This document shows positions 16,723-24,451 of a stretch of DNA of 64,000 nt, piece by piece (within the stretch, counting starts at the first letter, position 1; every line of letters begins with the position of its first letter). Source of the DNA: Paenibacillus sp. DMB5 (GTDB taxonomy: Bacteria; Bacillota; Bacilli; Paenibacillales; Paenibacillaceae); NCBI RefSeq assembly GCF_001517085.1, contig NZ_LRAC01000132.1:1-64000 (forward strand), read 5' to 3'. The translations under genes and the position numbers were made by a program. Under the pieces are notes generated by a model. That model had not been told where the DNA came from. It searched no databases and saw nothing but the letters and a program-made list of their open reading frames with translations.

Positions 16723-17622
16723 TTAATGCCGGTCACGCTCGGAATCCCGGTGGCTGACCGCTACCGTCTCCGTCTCGCTGACTCCCAGCATTTTACCCAG
16801 ATACTCGGATATGGCGACTGAACGGTGTTTGCCGCCGGTACAGCCGATGCCGATAATTATCTGGGACTTGCCCTCTTTGCGGTACTGGGGAATCAGGAAG
16901 TGGAGCATATCCAGCAGCTTGGTCAGAAAAGCCTGCGTTTCGGGCCATTTCATTACATAGTCATATACATCGCTGTCCTGGCCGGTCTTGGGCCGCAGTT
17001 GATCCACATAATGCGGATTCGGCAAAAAGCGGACATCAAACACGAGGTCTGCATCAATCGGAATACCATACTTGAATCCAAACGAAGTAATATTAACGGA
17101 GAGTGTGCTTTTGCCAAGGTGAGAAAACCTGGAGACAATCTTCTCCTTCAGCTGGGCCGGCTTCATGCTGCTTGTGTCAAGACACAGGGTAGCCGAATTC
17201 TTCAGCTCATCCAGCATCTGGCGCTCCAGCCGGATGCCGTCAAGCGGCATCCCCTTGGGGGCCAGCGGATGATGCCGGCGGCTCTCCTTATAACGCTGCA
17301 CAAGCACGGAGTCCGTAGCATCGAGGAAGAGAATTTCGCAGCCGATCGTTGACTCATTTTTGATGTAGGTCAGCGATTCAGAAAGCGCCGTAAAAAATTC
17401 CCGTCCCCGCAAATCAATAACGAGTGCCACTTTGGCGATCTTGCCTTTGGACTGCTCAATCAGTTCAGCAAATTTCGGTATCAGCACCGGCGGCAGATTA
17501 TCCACACAGAAAAAACCAAGGTCTTCCAAACTCTGAACAGCAATTGTTTTGCCTGCGCCTGACATGCCTGTAATAATGATCAGGGTGGCGCCGGCCGTTT
17601 CGGAGTGCTCCAATTCGGTCAT
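16723..17622 (-). CDS. rapZ: RNase adapter / nucleotide-binding protein RapZ (YvcJ)
   Basis: This P-loop protein hydrolyses ATP/GTP. In enterobacteria it targets the sRNA GlmZ to RNase E; in Bacillus YvcJ affects competence. The 299-residue protein has Walker A GMSGAGKT (19-26), the CVDNLPP block, Walker-B-like LFLDAT, and a C-terminal domain with IGIGCTGGKHRSV. It keeps normal length. SD AGGGAGGG precedes the ATG. Second gene of the glcK operon. Confidence 0.95.
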   Translation of the reverse strand: MTELEHSETAGATLIIITGMSGAGKTIAVQSLEDLGFFCVDNLPPVLIPKFAELIEQSKGKIAKVALVIDLRGREFFTALSESLTYIKNESTIGCEILFLDATDSVLVQRYKESRRHHPLAPKGMPLDGIRLERQMLDELKNSATLCLDTSSMKPAQLKEKIVSRFSHLGKSTLSVNITSFGFKYGIPIDADLVFDVRFLPNPHYVDQLRPKTGQDSDVYDYVMKWPETQAFLTKLLDMLHFLIPQYRKEGKSQIIIGIGCTGGKHRSVAISEYLGKMLGVSETETVAVSHRDSERDRH

Positions 17623-17668
17623 GAGAGCGTTCCCTCCCTAAGATTAGTATATGAATAAGTCCCGCTTA

Positions 17669-18619
17669 TTAAGAACGCAGCAAGAGACCCGCCGCACCAA
17701 TAATGCCGGCATCATTTCCAAGCTCCGCAGGCACGATGGTAACGCCCTTCTGCAGCGGCTCTGGAGCCAGCTTGGCAAACACACGGCGCACCTCATCAAA
17801 CAGAATGTCGCCTGCCTTGGATACTCCGCCGCCGACAATAAAGACTTCAGGGTTCAGCACGGCAGCAACTGCCGCCATGGACTTGCCCAGGTAAAATGCG
17901 GCCCGGTTAACAATGCGCAGCGCGACTTCGTCGCCGGCTTTTGCAGCATCGAATACTTCCTTCGCTGCAATCTTCTCCACAGCAGTAAGCGAAGTACGGT
18001 CTCCGCGTGCTACAGCGTCGTTAGCCATACGGATAATGCCGGTGGCCGAGGATACGGTCTCCAGGCAGCCCATATTGCCGCAGCCGCATTGAATGGCTTC
18101 CAGGTCAGGCACAACCGAGATATGGCCCAGCTCTCCGGCCAGACCGCCGAAGCCCTGGTATACCTTGCCGTTAATGATAATACCGCCGCCGACACCGGTT
18201 CCCAGCGTATAGCAGACACAGTTCTCAATGCCGCGTCCCGCGCCGCTCCAGGCTTCACCCAGCGCAGCCACATTGGCATCATTGTCTATTTTGACAGGCT
18301 TGTTAAGGCGTCCTTCCAGGATGGAACGGATCGGCACATCTCTAAATCCTATGTTAGGCGCAAGAATGATGATTCCTTCACGAATATTCGTAAATCCGGC
18401 CAGGCCTGCTCCCACACCGGCAAGCTGCTCCCAGGAGTACGGGGATTCTTCCACAATCAGGCGCACATACTTCTCGATGTTATCGATAACGGCATCGACG
18501 CCATCCGCAGTCCCCGTAGGTCCCTCATAAGTGTGCAGCAGGGTTCCCTCGGCATTGCAGATTCCAACCTTAATCGTGGTTCCACCTAAATCCACGCCAA
18601 CGTAGATATTCTCAGACAT
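17669..18619 (-). CDS. glcK: Glucokinase, ROK family
   Basis: It phosphorylates glucose to glucose 6-phosphate with ATP. The 316-residue protein has the phosphate-1 motif GVDLGGTTIKVGI, the catalytic Asp in IDNDANVAALGE, the ATP-site GTGVGGGII, and the ROK zinc site with GELGH and CGCGNMGCLE. ATG 18619 (start MSENIYVG) has SD AAGGTGG 8 nt away; a GTG four codons upstream overlaps that SD. It heads the operon glcK-rapZ-yvcK-whiA-crh, linking glucose entry with carbon-flux and catabolite signalling genes. Confidence 0.95.
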   Translation of the reverse strand: MSENIYVGVDLGGTTIKVGICNAEGTLLHTYEGPTGTADGVDAVIDNIEKYVRLIVEESPYSWEQLAGVGAGLAGFTNIREGIIILAPNIGFRDVPIRSILEGRLNKPVKIDNDANVAALGEAWSGAGRGIENCVCYTLGTGVGGGIIINGKVYQGFGGLAGELGHISVVPDLEAIQCGCGNMGCLETVSSATGIIRMANDAVARGDRTSLTAVEKIAAKEVFDAAKAGDEVALRIVNRAAFYLGKSMAAVAAVLNPEVFIVGGGVSKAGDILFDEVRRVFAKLAPEPLQKGVTIVPAELGNDAGIIGAAGLLLRS

Positions 18620-18667
18620 GTAACAAGCCACCTTTTTCTATGCTAAAATAGTTAATCCTACGTACCC

Positions 18668-18696
18668 ACTATAATAGAAGCCTCCCCTGCGGTCAA
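18668..18696 (-). promoter_or_regulatory. SigA promoter of the glcK operon
   Basis: TTGACC, 17 nt, TATAGT on the minus strand, about 50 nt upstream of the glcK start. It is the only strong promoter before the five-gene operon. Between it and the terminator at 18882, I see nothing else in the spacer. Confidence 0.8.
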
Positions 18697-18881
18697 GGAA
18701 AGGCGGCACACCCGGCTATATACCCTACTCTAAAAACTAGGCTGGATAAAAGGGGGCTGGCTGAGCCGACGACAGGGGGTTCCTTTTTCAGGCATATTAA
18801 CGTTGTATGCGTTATCACTATAATCTATGACTTGTACACTATTACGGGTATCCCCGCAGTCGGCCACACTCTTTAAGCAGC

Positions 18882-18915
18882 AAAAAAAAGGCACAGGCCT
18901 TAAGGCCTGCACCTT
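18882..18915 (-). terminator. Terminator after the DUF438 gene
   Basis: AAGGTGCAGGCC, loop TTAA, GGCCTGTGCCTT, then TTTTTT on the minus strand: a 12-bp stem with one mismatch 15 nt past the stop. Confidence 0.92.
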
Positions 18916-18929
18916 ATGAAGAATTAACT

Positions 18930-20195
18930 CTATTCCGACAAAATCCGTTTCTGACCTTCCAGCGCGCGGATCGGGGCAATATTCTGGGTGAACTCCAGCG
19001 TCCCCATGTAACGGCCGGCTTCATCCCGGACTGCGAAGTAACGGATATAGATGAACTTATCCTTTATGTTAATCCAGAAATCCTCGGCATCCTTGCGTCC
19101 TGCCTTGAAGTCTTCCAGCAGCTTCTCCACGACATGCACACTTTGCGGCGGGTGGCAGTTCTGGACGGTACGGCCGATGACCGCCTTGGTCCGTGCAAAG
19201 ATGCGCTCCTTACCGTGGGAGAAATAACGGACAACATCATTCTCATCGATAAAGGTCAGGTCAACCGGCAGATGGTTCATGATGGTCTCCAGCTGGTGCA
19301 GTGACAGCAGGCCGGTTTCAAACCGGATAAAGCCCTGCGGGCTTTCGCCTGCCTGCTGCTCCTCAGCAGAGACAGCTGCGCCTTCCGGTTCAGGTGAGCG
19401 TTCCGGTATCCATTCCTGCTCCGGCGCCGTCAGACAGAAGCCGATCTCGTCGCTTTCACGGGCAATTTTGACCCACTCGTCCTCAGTCAGCTTGTCGAGC
19501 GCCATCGGCAGCAGAATATTTTCTTCCTTAAAGATCATTTCGTTAACTTCCTGAATAATCTGGGTCAGCTGTTCACCGATCTCTTCCTTATTGCCTTTGT
19601 ATGAGCTTAGCTCTGCCTTGGCTGCTTTGATCATCGCCCGGATGCCGTCATCCACGCCCCACATTACTTTGGTCGGCCCGTAGATGCCGTACTTCTCCAG
19701 ATAAGGGAACAGCAGATTCTCTTTGCGGCTGTAGTGCTTGTCAAGATCAAGCAGCAGACTCAGATCCTCCAGCAGCTTGAAAATAATTTCGTCGCTGTCA
19801 TTCTTCAGGAACTTGCCGGCATGCAGCTCCAGACGGAAGTTAACCAGCCGCTCAATTTCGCGGTTCTCCAGCTTGAAGGTGTGAACAGGATGACCAGGCT
19901 GCTCCTCCGGCTTCGAGGAACGGTGAATCTGCTCTATCGAGCCTTTAAAAATTGCGGTATGGACCGAACACAGCCGCTGGACTTCTTCTACCGGAATACC
20001 TTCCTCCGTCATCAGCGAGTGCTCCATTGCAGAAATTTCGGCTACTGTCACATCGCCAACCGCTTCAGCAAAACGGGCTTTGACCTCATCTACACTTTTA
20101 CCGGCATGCAGCTCTTTAATAATTTCCTTGAGCATCGCCTGGCGGCGGGTCTGCTCGGGTACATCCACTTCACGGTTGTTAATTAATTCACTCAT
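18930..20195 (-). CDS. DUF438-hemerythrin-PAS protein
   Basis: The 421-residue cytosolic protein has three parts. A DUF438 segment covers about 15-85. A hemerythrin-like four-helix domain (about 95-250) has His/Glu ligands in PGHPVHTFKLEN, DKHYSRKENLLFPYLE and FKEENILLPMAL. A PAS-like sensor (about 300-415) includes PVDLTFIDENDVVRYFSHG and YIRYFAVRDEAGRYMGTLE. Such proteins are tied to redox, nitric oxide or iron-sulfur repair, in the manner of ScdA/RIC; the function here is inferred. ATG with SD AAAGGAGAG. It lies 30 nt after a DUF1858 gene and under an Fnr-like box. Confidence 0.88.
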   Translation of the reverse strand: MSELINNREVDVPEQTRRQAMLKEIIKELHAGKSVDEVKARFAEAVGDVTVAEISAMEHSLMTEEGIPVEEVQRLCSVHTAIFKGSIEQIHRSSKPEEQPGHPVHTFKLENREIERLVNFRLELHAGKFLKNDSDEIIFKLLEDLSLLLDLDKHYSRKENLLFPYLEKYGIYGPTKVMWGVDDGIRAMIKAAKAELSSYKGNKEEIGEQLTQIIQEVNEMIFKEENILLPMALDKLTEDEWVKIARESDEIGFCLTAPEQEWIPERSPEPEGAAVSAEEQQAGESPQGFIRFETGLLSLHQLETIMNHLPVDLTFIDENDVVRYFSHGKERIFARTKAVIGRTVQNCHPPQSVHVVEKLLEDFKAGRKDAEDFWINIKDKFIYIRYFAVRDEAGRYMGTLEFTQNIAPIRALEGQKRILSE

Positions 20196-20225
20196 TATAC
20201 TCTCTCCTTTATATGCGGAATGCTT

Positions 20226-20453
20226 CTATTCAACAATCTCGAAACCATGACGGACAAATGTCTGCCTTACTGTTTCAGGATCCATTTTTTTCAGTTTGAT
20301 TCCCTTCGACAGGGTCATGAACCGGCCTGCGGTCTGCAGCATCCCCGGTTTGGCAATATCCTGAAACCCCAGCTCCACCATAATGCCGGTTACCTCGGGA
20401 TGCCGGCTCACCAGCTCGAATATGGACTCATCCATCTTCAGCACTTTGTTCAT
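20226..20453 (-). CDS. DUF1858 domain protein
   Basis: A 75-residue small protein starting MNKVLKMDESIFELV; ATG 20453 has SD AAAGGA 9 nt upstream. Longer in-frame starts run into the promoter and Fnr-like box and are not similar to the family. DUF1858 is a small helical domain that recurs with ScdA/RIC hemerythrin and DUF438 proteins. It probably acts with the downstream gene in the same anaerobic or nitrosative-stress operon. No catalytic residues are evident. Confidence 0.85.
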   Translation of the reverse strand: MNKVLKMDESIFELVSRHPEVTGIMVELGFQDIAKPGMLQTAGRFMTLSKGIKLKKMDPETVRQTFVRHGFEIVE

Positions 20454-20526
20454 GGACACCATTCCTTTAATCCACTTATTGAGAACTCTTCTCAACATCA
20501 GCTTAGCATAGCCCATATACACACAT

Positions 20527-20542
20527 TGTGATTGCAATCACT
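20527..20542 (-). promoter_or_regulatory. Fnr/CRP-type palindrome before the DUF1858-DUF438 operon
   Basis: TGTGA-TTGCAA-TCACT read on the plus strand is a near-perfect match to the Bacillus Fnr box TGTGA-N6-TCACA. Downstream on the minus strand lie two weak -10 candidates: TAAGCT (20500-20505), which would centre the box at about -41, and TATGCT (20505-20510), which would place it near -36. Class II activation under oxygen limitation is the natural reading. Confidence 0.7.
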
Positions 20543-20644
20543 AAGTTGAAGCTGATATGTACTTTATTTTTTAAATAAATCGGTTGCCGCCTGCGTCTTG
20601 CTGCTGCGCGGGTTAGCGCCCGGGGTAATCAGCCGTTCCCTGCA

Positions 20645-20683
20645 CAAAAAAACCGGCATCCCGCATAAGCGGAATTACCGGCT
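20645..20683 (-). terminator. Terminator after trxB
   Basis: AGCCGG-TAATT-CCGC pairs with GCGG-GATG-CCGGT around TTAT, then seven T on the minus strand, 25 nt past the trxB stop. Confidence 0.85.
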
Positions 20684-20707
20684 TGATTCTGTAGAATACT
20701 TCAAACT

Positions 20708-21662
20708 TTACTTGTCGAGGCTTTCGCTCCAGTCATGCACCATTGTGCCTTCCAGATACTTCTCGGCATCCATAGCGGCCATACAGCCAGTTCCGGCTGC
20801 AGAAATCGCCTGCCGGTAACGGGTGTCCTGAACGTCGCCGCAGGCAAATACGCCCGGAATGTTCGTCTCCGTCGTACCAGGGTTCACTACAATATACCCG
20901 TTAGCATCTGTAGTAATCTGGCCTCCCAGGAAGCCGGTGTTAGGAGTATGGCCGATTGCCACGAAAACACCGTCTGCCTCAATCAGCTCTTCCTGGCCTG
21001 TCTCATTATTGCGCACGGTTAATCCTTTGACTGCGCCTGTATCTCCGACTGTTACGGCCAGCGGGGTGCGGTTCAGCGCCCAGGTCACCTTGCTGTTCTC
21101 ACGAGCCCGGTCCTGCATGATCTTGGAAGCGCGCAGCTCCTCACGGCGGTGAACCAGCGTTACGTTAGAGGCAAAGCGGGTCAGGAAGCTGGCTTCCTCC
21201 ATGGCGGAGTCTCCGCCCCCGACAACGATAATCTTTTCCCGCGGAAAAAAATCCGTCACAGGTGGCGCATGTGCTTACCCCGCGCCCTACATTCTCCTGC
21301 TCGCCCGGAATTCCCAGATACCGTGCGGAAGCGCCGGTTGAAATGATGACCGATTCCGCCTCAAGCACACCCAGCCCATCCACCTTCACTTTGAACGGAC
21401 GTTGTGAGAAATCGACCGATTCCACCCAGCCGTTCTTGAACTGTGCACCGAAGCGCTCAGCCTGCTTGCGCATATTCTCCATCAGATCAGGGCCGAGAAT
21501 TCCCTCAGGAAAGCCAGGAAAGTTCTCCACTTCTGTCGTCGTTGTCAGTTGTCCGCCCGGCTGCAAGCCTTCAATTACGAGCGGGCTGAGATTGGCGCGG
21601 GCTAAATAAATAGCGGCAGTCAGCCCTGCCGGGCCTGTTCCGATTACAATCGTTTTGTACAT
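20708..21662 (-). CDS. trxB: Thioredoxin reductase, frame broken at an A7 run
   Basis: TrxB passes electrons from NADPH through FAD and a redox disulfide to thioredoxin. The N-terminal part (ATG 21662, SD AAGGAGG) has FAD motif GTGPAGLTAAIY, ENFPGFPEG and the redox pair STCATCDG (C132, C135). Just after it, at the run of seven A at 21245-21251 (plus strand), the frame shifts. The other frame continues with NADPH motif VVGGGDSAMEEA, HRREELRAS, the closing FACGDVQD and the C-terminus. Total length 955 nt is one base too many; with six A it gives 317 residues, the normal size. Since TrxB is usually essential in Firmicutes, a sequencing error is likelier than gene loss. Confidence 0.9.
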
Positions 21663-21702
21663 CACTATGGCCTCCTTACGAGTAGGTAATGATTTATAAG
21701 AA

Positions 21703-21801
21703 GAAACAGCGGCGGAGCTTCAGAAGAAGCCCTCTCACTGTTTCGGGTAAACAATATAAGGATGCAGAATCCCGCTTCATTTATACCTGCTTGCTTATAT
21801 T
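21703..21801. repeat. Structured intergenic repeat, diverged copy 3
   Basis: Outer stem GAAACAG/CTGTTTC encloses GCTTC/GAAGC, followed by AATATAAGGATG and, about 33 nt on, CTTATATT. The order (multi-stem block, then ATATAAG with a distant CTTATAT arm) matches the two tandem copies at 33788-33986, so it is probably the same family. It fills the TPR-trxB spacer. On the minus strand the outer stem is followed by TTCTT and might also act as a weak terminator. Confidence 0.5.
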
Positions 21802-21813
21802 ACCTTGCCGGGG

Positions 21814-23223
21814 TTATACCTTCTCCGTTGAAGAAGGCAAATCCCCCTGCGCCAGTTCCTGCTCTTCTGCCGAAATAGGATTTTCCTTCAGGCTGCTTCC
21901 GATCAGCCGCTGCAGGCTGATCAGCGCCGCTTCCTGCAGCTTCTCCTCCTGGAGCGGTTCCTGCTGCAGCAATTCGCCCAGCACCTCGGACATCTCTTCG
22001 TCCTCAATCCAGCGGAGCGCCTCGGTAACCTGCATTCTGGTCCCGGAATCGCCGTAGCGCAGCGCCCAGAAGAAGGAGGCCCGCAGCAGCGGATTGCTGC
22101 GTACTTCAGCTGTGAAGCTGCTGGCATTGTTCTTCCACTGCTTCAGCTGCTCCTGAAAAGGCAGCTGATAATTATAGCTGACCGGCGACATTGGCCGGCC
22201 CTCTGCCAGCGCCTGCTGCAGCTGGGCGAGGAAGAAAGCCGGTACAGGCGATGCCGGGTCAAGCTTGGCGGCCTGCCGCCAGCAGCGCAAGGCGTCGCTG
22301 TGCAATCCGCTGTTGCTCGCAGCAGCAGCGCAATAATGGAACAGGCTGGCGTCTGCGCCAACCTCTTCATCCCTCAGCAGGCGGCGGAAATGACTATAGG
22401 CCGTCTTGTGCCGGCCCAGAATGCCCATCGTAGTGGCCATTTTGAACACATGCTCCTTATGGAAGGGCACGGTGGCCTCAAGCCTTACAAGAAGCGTATC
22501 CAGCTGGTCACGGTCCCCGGCATACTGCAGAAAGATAGCCATATTGCACAGGGCATGCAGATTGCCTGCGTCCTGCTCCAGCACAGCGCCCAGGCATTCC
22601 TTCGCTCTTGCAAAACGGCCCATATAGAAATAGGCAAGTGCCAGATTATTATGGGCTGCCAGAAAATCGGGAGTTGCCTTGACGATCTCCTCCAGCAGAT
22701 CTACCGCCTGGGGAAACTTCCCTTCCTCCAGCAGTGCACGGGCACGGTCGTGCTCCACAACCCCTTCACGGCTGCGGATTTTGATCAGCGGAGCCGGACG
22801 GTCCAGCTCATACTGCAGCAGCTCCATCAGCTCCTCGGACTCCGCCAGATATTCACCGGCGGCATCCTGCTCCAGATACGTCATGAGCGAGCGCTCTGCC
22901 TCCTCGAAGCTCTCCATATTGGCATAATTGTTAGCCATGTAGAAGTGGCATTCGGTCATCGCCGGGTCGATCTTTTCCAGTACATGGGTCAGAATATCAT
23001 TGGATGCTTTATAATTACCCATCTCCGATAAGATGCCTGCCATGTTACAGTGATTTACCGGATTCTCCGGCTCATATTCAACAGCTTTGCGAAAATTCTT
23101 TAATGCCTTATCATATTGAAAGCGGTCCAGCGACCGAACGGCTCTTTCAAAGAAAAAATTGGCATCCAGAGTCACCGGAATGACATTGCTTAACTCCGTC
23201 TCATCTGAAGTTCTCTCAATCAT
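21814..23223 (-). CDS. Tetratricopeptide-repeat protein (YvcD-like position)
   Basis: A 469-residue cytosolic protein made mainly of TPR helices. Recognisable repeats start near residues 35 (QYDKALKNFRKAVEYEPENP), 70, 105, 160 (KFPQAVDLLEEIVKATPDFL), 195 (GRFARAKECLGAVLEQDAGN), 270 and 305. It has no signal peptide or membrane segment and no attached enzyme domain, so it is likely a scaffold or adapter. ATG 23223 has SD GGGAGGTG; the 15-codon extension upstream is not supported. It lies between prs and trxB, as yvcD does near trxB in Bacillus. A leader with a terminator-like hairpin precedes it. Confidence 0.8.
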   Translation of the reverse strand: MIERTSDETELSNVIPVTLDANFFFERAVRSLDRFQYDKALKNFRKAVEYEPENPVNHCNMAGILSEMGNYKASNDILTHVLEKIDPAMTECHFYMANNYANMESFEEAERSLMTYLEQDAAGEYLAESEELMELLQYELDRPAPLIKIRSREGVVEHDRARALLEEGKFPQAVDLLEEIVKATPDFLAAHNNLALAYFYMGRFARAKECLGAVLEQDAGNLHALCNMAIFLQYAGDRDQLDTLLVRLEATVPFHKEHVFKMATTMGILGRHKTAYSHFRRLLRDEEVGADASLFHYCAAAASNSGLHSDALRCWRQAAKLDPASPVPAFFLAQLQQALAEGRPMSPVSYNYQLPFQEQLKQWKNNASSFTAEVRSNPLLRASFFWALRYGDSGTRMQVTEALRWIEDEEMSEVLGELLQQEPLQEEKLQEAALISLQRLIGSSLKENPISAEEQELAQGDLPSSTEKV

Positions 23224-23265
23224 GGAAGCAAGGCACCTCCCTTTGTAAGCTTCCTTATCCTCACG

Positions 23266-23309
23266 CAAAAATAGGAGGGTTGTGCCGTAAGGGCACTCCG
23301 GGCTCCTAT
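23266..23309 (-). terminator. Terminator-like hairpin in the TPR-gene leader
   Basis: On the minus strand ATAGGAG pairs with CTCCTAT, enclosing a GTGCC/GGCAC stem, and TTTTTG follows. It lies between a promoter at 23357-23387 and the TPR start codon at 23223, so it is either an attenuator or the end of a separate roughly 85-nt RNA. Confidence 0.7.
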
Positions 23310-23351
23310 CCTAAAGCAGTCTATCGTTTCCATCTCTGGGCTTAGCTGCTT
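23310..23351 (-). ncRNA. Candidate structured leader or small RNA upstream of the TPR gene
   Basis: The stretch between the predicted start (about 23350) and the terminator hairpin holds a stem AAGCAG (23346-23351) with CTGCTT (23314-23319) around a 26-nt loop. I recognise no known riboswitch class. The layout promoter - stem - terminator - SD is that of a regulatory leader. Prediction only. Confidence 0.35.
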
Positions 23352-23356
23352 CACAC

Positions 23357-23387
23357 AGTATAACACAAGTGAGCGGGGGATTCTCAA
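23357..23387 (-). promoter_or_regulatory. Extended -10 promoter of the TPR leader
   Basis: TGT directly before TATACT gives an extended -10, and TTGAGA lies 19 nt upstream. It sits between the prs stop and the leader. Confidence 0.55.
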
Positions 23388-23452
23388 GCTAAGGGAAGGT
23401 CGCACCTCAGGAAAATAGATGAAGCGGCTCCTGCACCGCAGCTGCACAGCAA

Positions 23453-23479
23453 AGACGCGGGAATCAAATTCCCGCGTCT
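23453..23479 (-). terminator. Hairpin overlapping the prs stop
   Basis: AGACGCGGGAAT, loop TTG, ATTCCCGCGTCT: a perfect 12-bp stem that includes the last codons and stop of prs. The following TTGCTGT is a poor U-run, so termination may be partial. Confidence 0.65.
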
Positions 23480-24414
23480 CTGAACAATTTATCGATGGAT
23501 CCGCCTTCAATAATAATGCGTGTGGCTTCTGCCAGCATCGGTGCAACGGACAGCACCTTATAACGGGTAGAGTGGTCGTCAGGCAGCGCAATTGAGTCAG
23601 TGACAACAATTTCATCAATATTGTCATGATCCATACGTGTCAGCGCATCACCGGAGAACAGCCCGTGTGTTGCACAGACAATACTGTTGCCGGCTCCCCG
23701 CTCCTTAAGGCCCTCAACCACATTCACAATTGTCGTGCCGGTATCGATCAGGTCCTCGATAATGATTGGCGTTCTTCCCTCAACATCTCCTATCACATGC
23801 GTGATAACGGATTCGTTATGTGCCGGACGTTTCTTGATCATAATCGCAAAAGGTGAATCCAGCCGGCTGGCCAGCTTCTCGGCCATGGAGGCACGTCCTG
23901 CATCCGGCGAAACCACCACAGGGTTGGAGATATTCTTAACCTTCAGGTAACCGCTGATCAGATCAAGCGCAGTCAGATGATCCACCGGAATGTTGAAGAA
24001 GCCCTGAATGGCGGCCGCGTGCAGATCAATGGTAATGACCCGGGTTGCCCCTGCAGTGGTCAGCACATCGGCAACCATTTTGGCCGAGATCGGCTCGCGG
24101 GGTGCAGATTTGCGCTCCTGCCGGGCATAGCCGTAGTAAGGAACGATAATGTTCACTGTCCTTGCCGAGGCACGTTTGGCGGCATCAATCATCACAAGCA
24201 GCTCTACGAACAGCTCATTAATAGGATGAGCGAGGGATTGCACCAAAAATACGTCGCAGTTCCGGATGCTCTCCTCATAATGCACATAAATCTCACCGCT
24301 CTTGAAACGGGTCAGCTTAATCGGGCTGAGGGGTGCACCGAGACGTTCCGCAATGTCTGCGGCCAGCTTCGGATTTGACGAACCGGAAAAAATACGCAAT
24401 TGATGATGCTGCAT
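23464..24414 (-). CDS. prs: Ribose-phosphate pyrophosphokinase paralogue in the his cluster
   Basis: It makes PRPP from ribose 5-phosphate and ATP; PRPP is the first substrate of histidine synthesis. The 316-residue protein has the N-terminal LRIFSGSSNPKLA, the catalytic region PYYGYARQERKS and a PRPP loop DLIDTGTTI. The classical signature is altered to VVSPDAGRASMAEKLA instead of SPDHGGVTRARKLA, so this is a divergent paralogue; the housekeeping prs is normally next to gcaD. It is co-transcribed with hisF-hisIE-hisJ (27 nt after hisJ), which suggests local PRPP supply for histidine. Confidence 0.9.
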   Translation of the reverse strand: MQHHQLRIFSGSSNPKLAADIAERLGAPLSPIKLTRFKSGEIYVHYEESIRNCDVFLVQSLAHPINELFVELLVMIDAAKRASARTVNIIVPYYGYARQERKSAPREPISAKMVADVLTTAGATRVITIDLHAAAIQGFFNIPVDHLTALDLISGYLKVKNISNPVVVSPDAGRASMAEKLASRLDSPFAIMIKKRPAHNESVITHVIGDVEGRTPIIIEDLIDTGTTIVNVVEGLKERGAGNSIVCATHGLFSGDALTRMDHDNIDEIVVTDSIALPDDHSTRYKVLSVAPMLAEATRIIIEGGSIDKLFRDAGI

Positions 24415-24427
24415 AATACCCTCCTGG

Positions 24428-24451
24428 GATCATAATTTAGATCATAATTTA
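24428..24451. repeat. Perfect 12-bp tandem duplication at the hisJ stop
   Basis: GATCATAATTTA occurs twice in direct tandem. The copy nearer hisJ forms the last codons and stop of that gene. It looks like a recent slippage duplication with no clear function. Confidence 0.7.

Noticed and set aside
18730..18912. 60-codon minus frame upstream of glcK
   Set aside because: It overlaps the DUF438 terminator, has no SD and resembles nothing.
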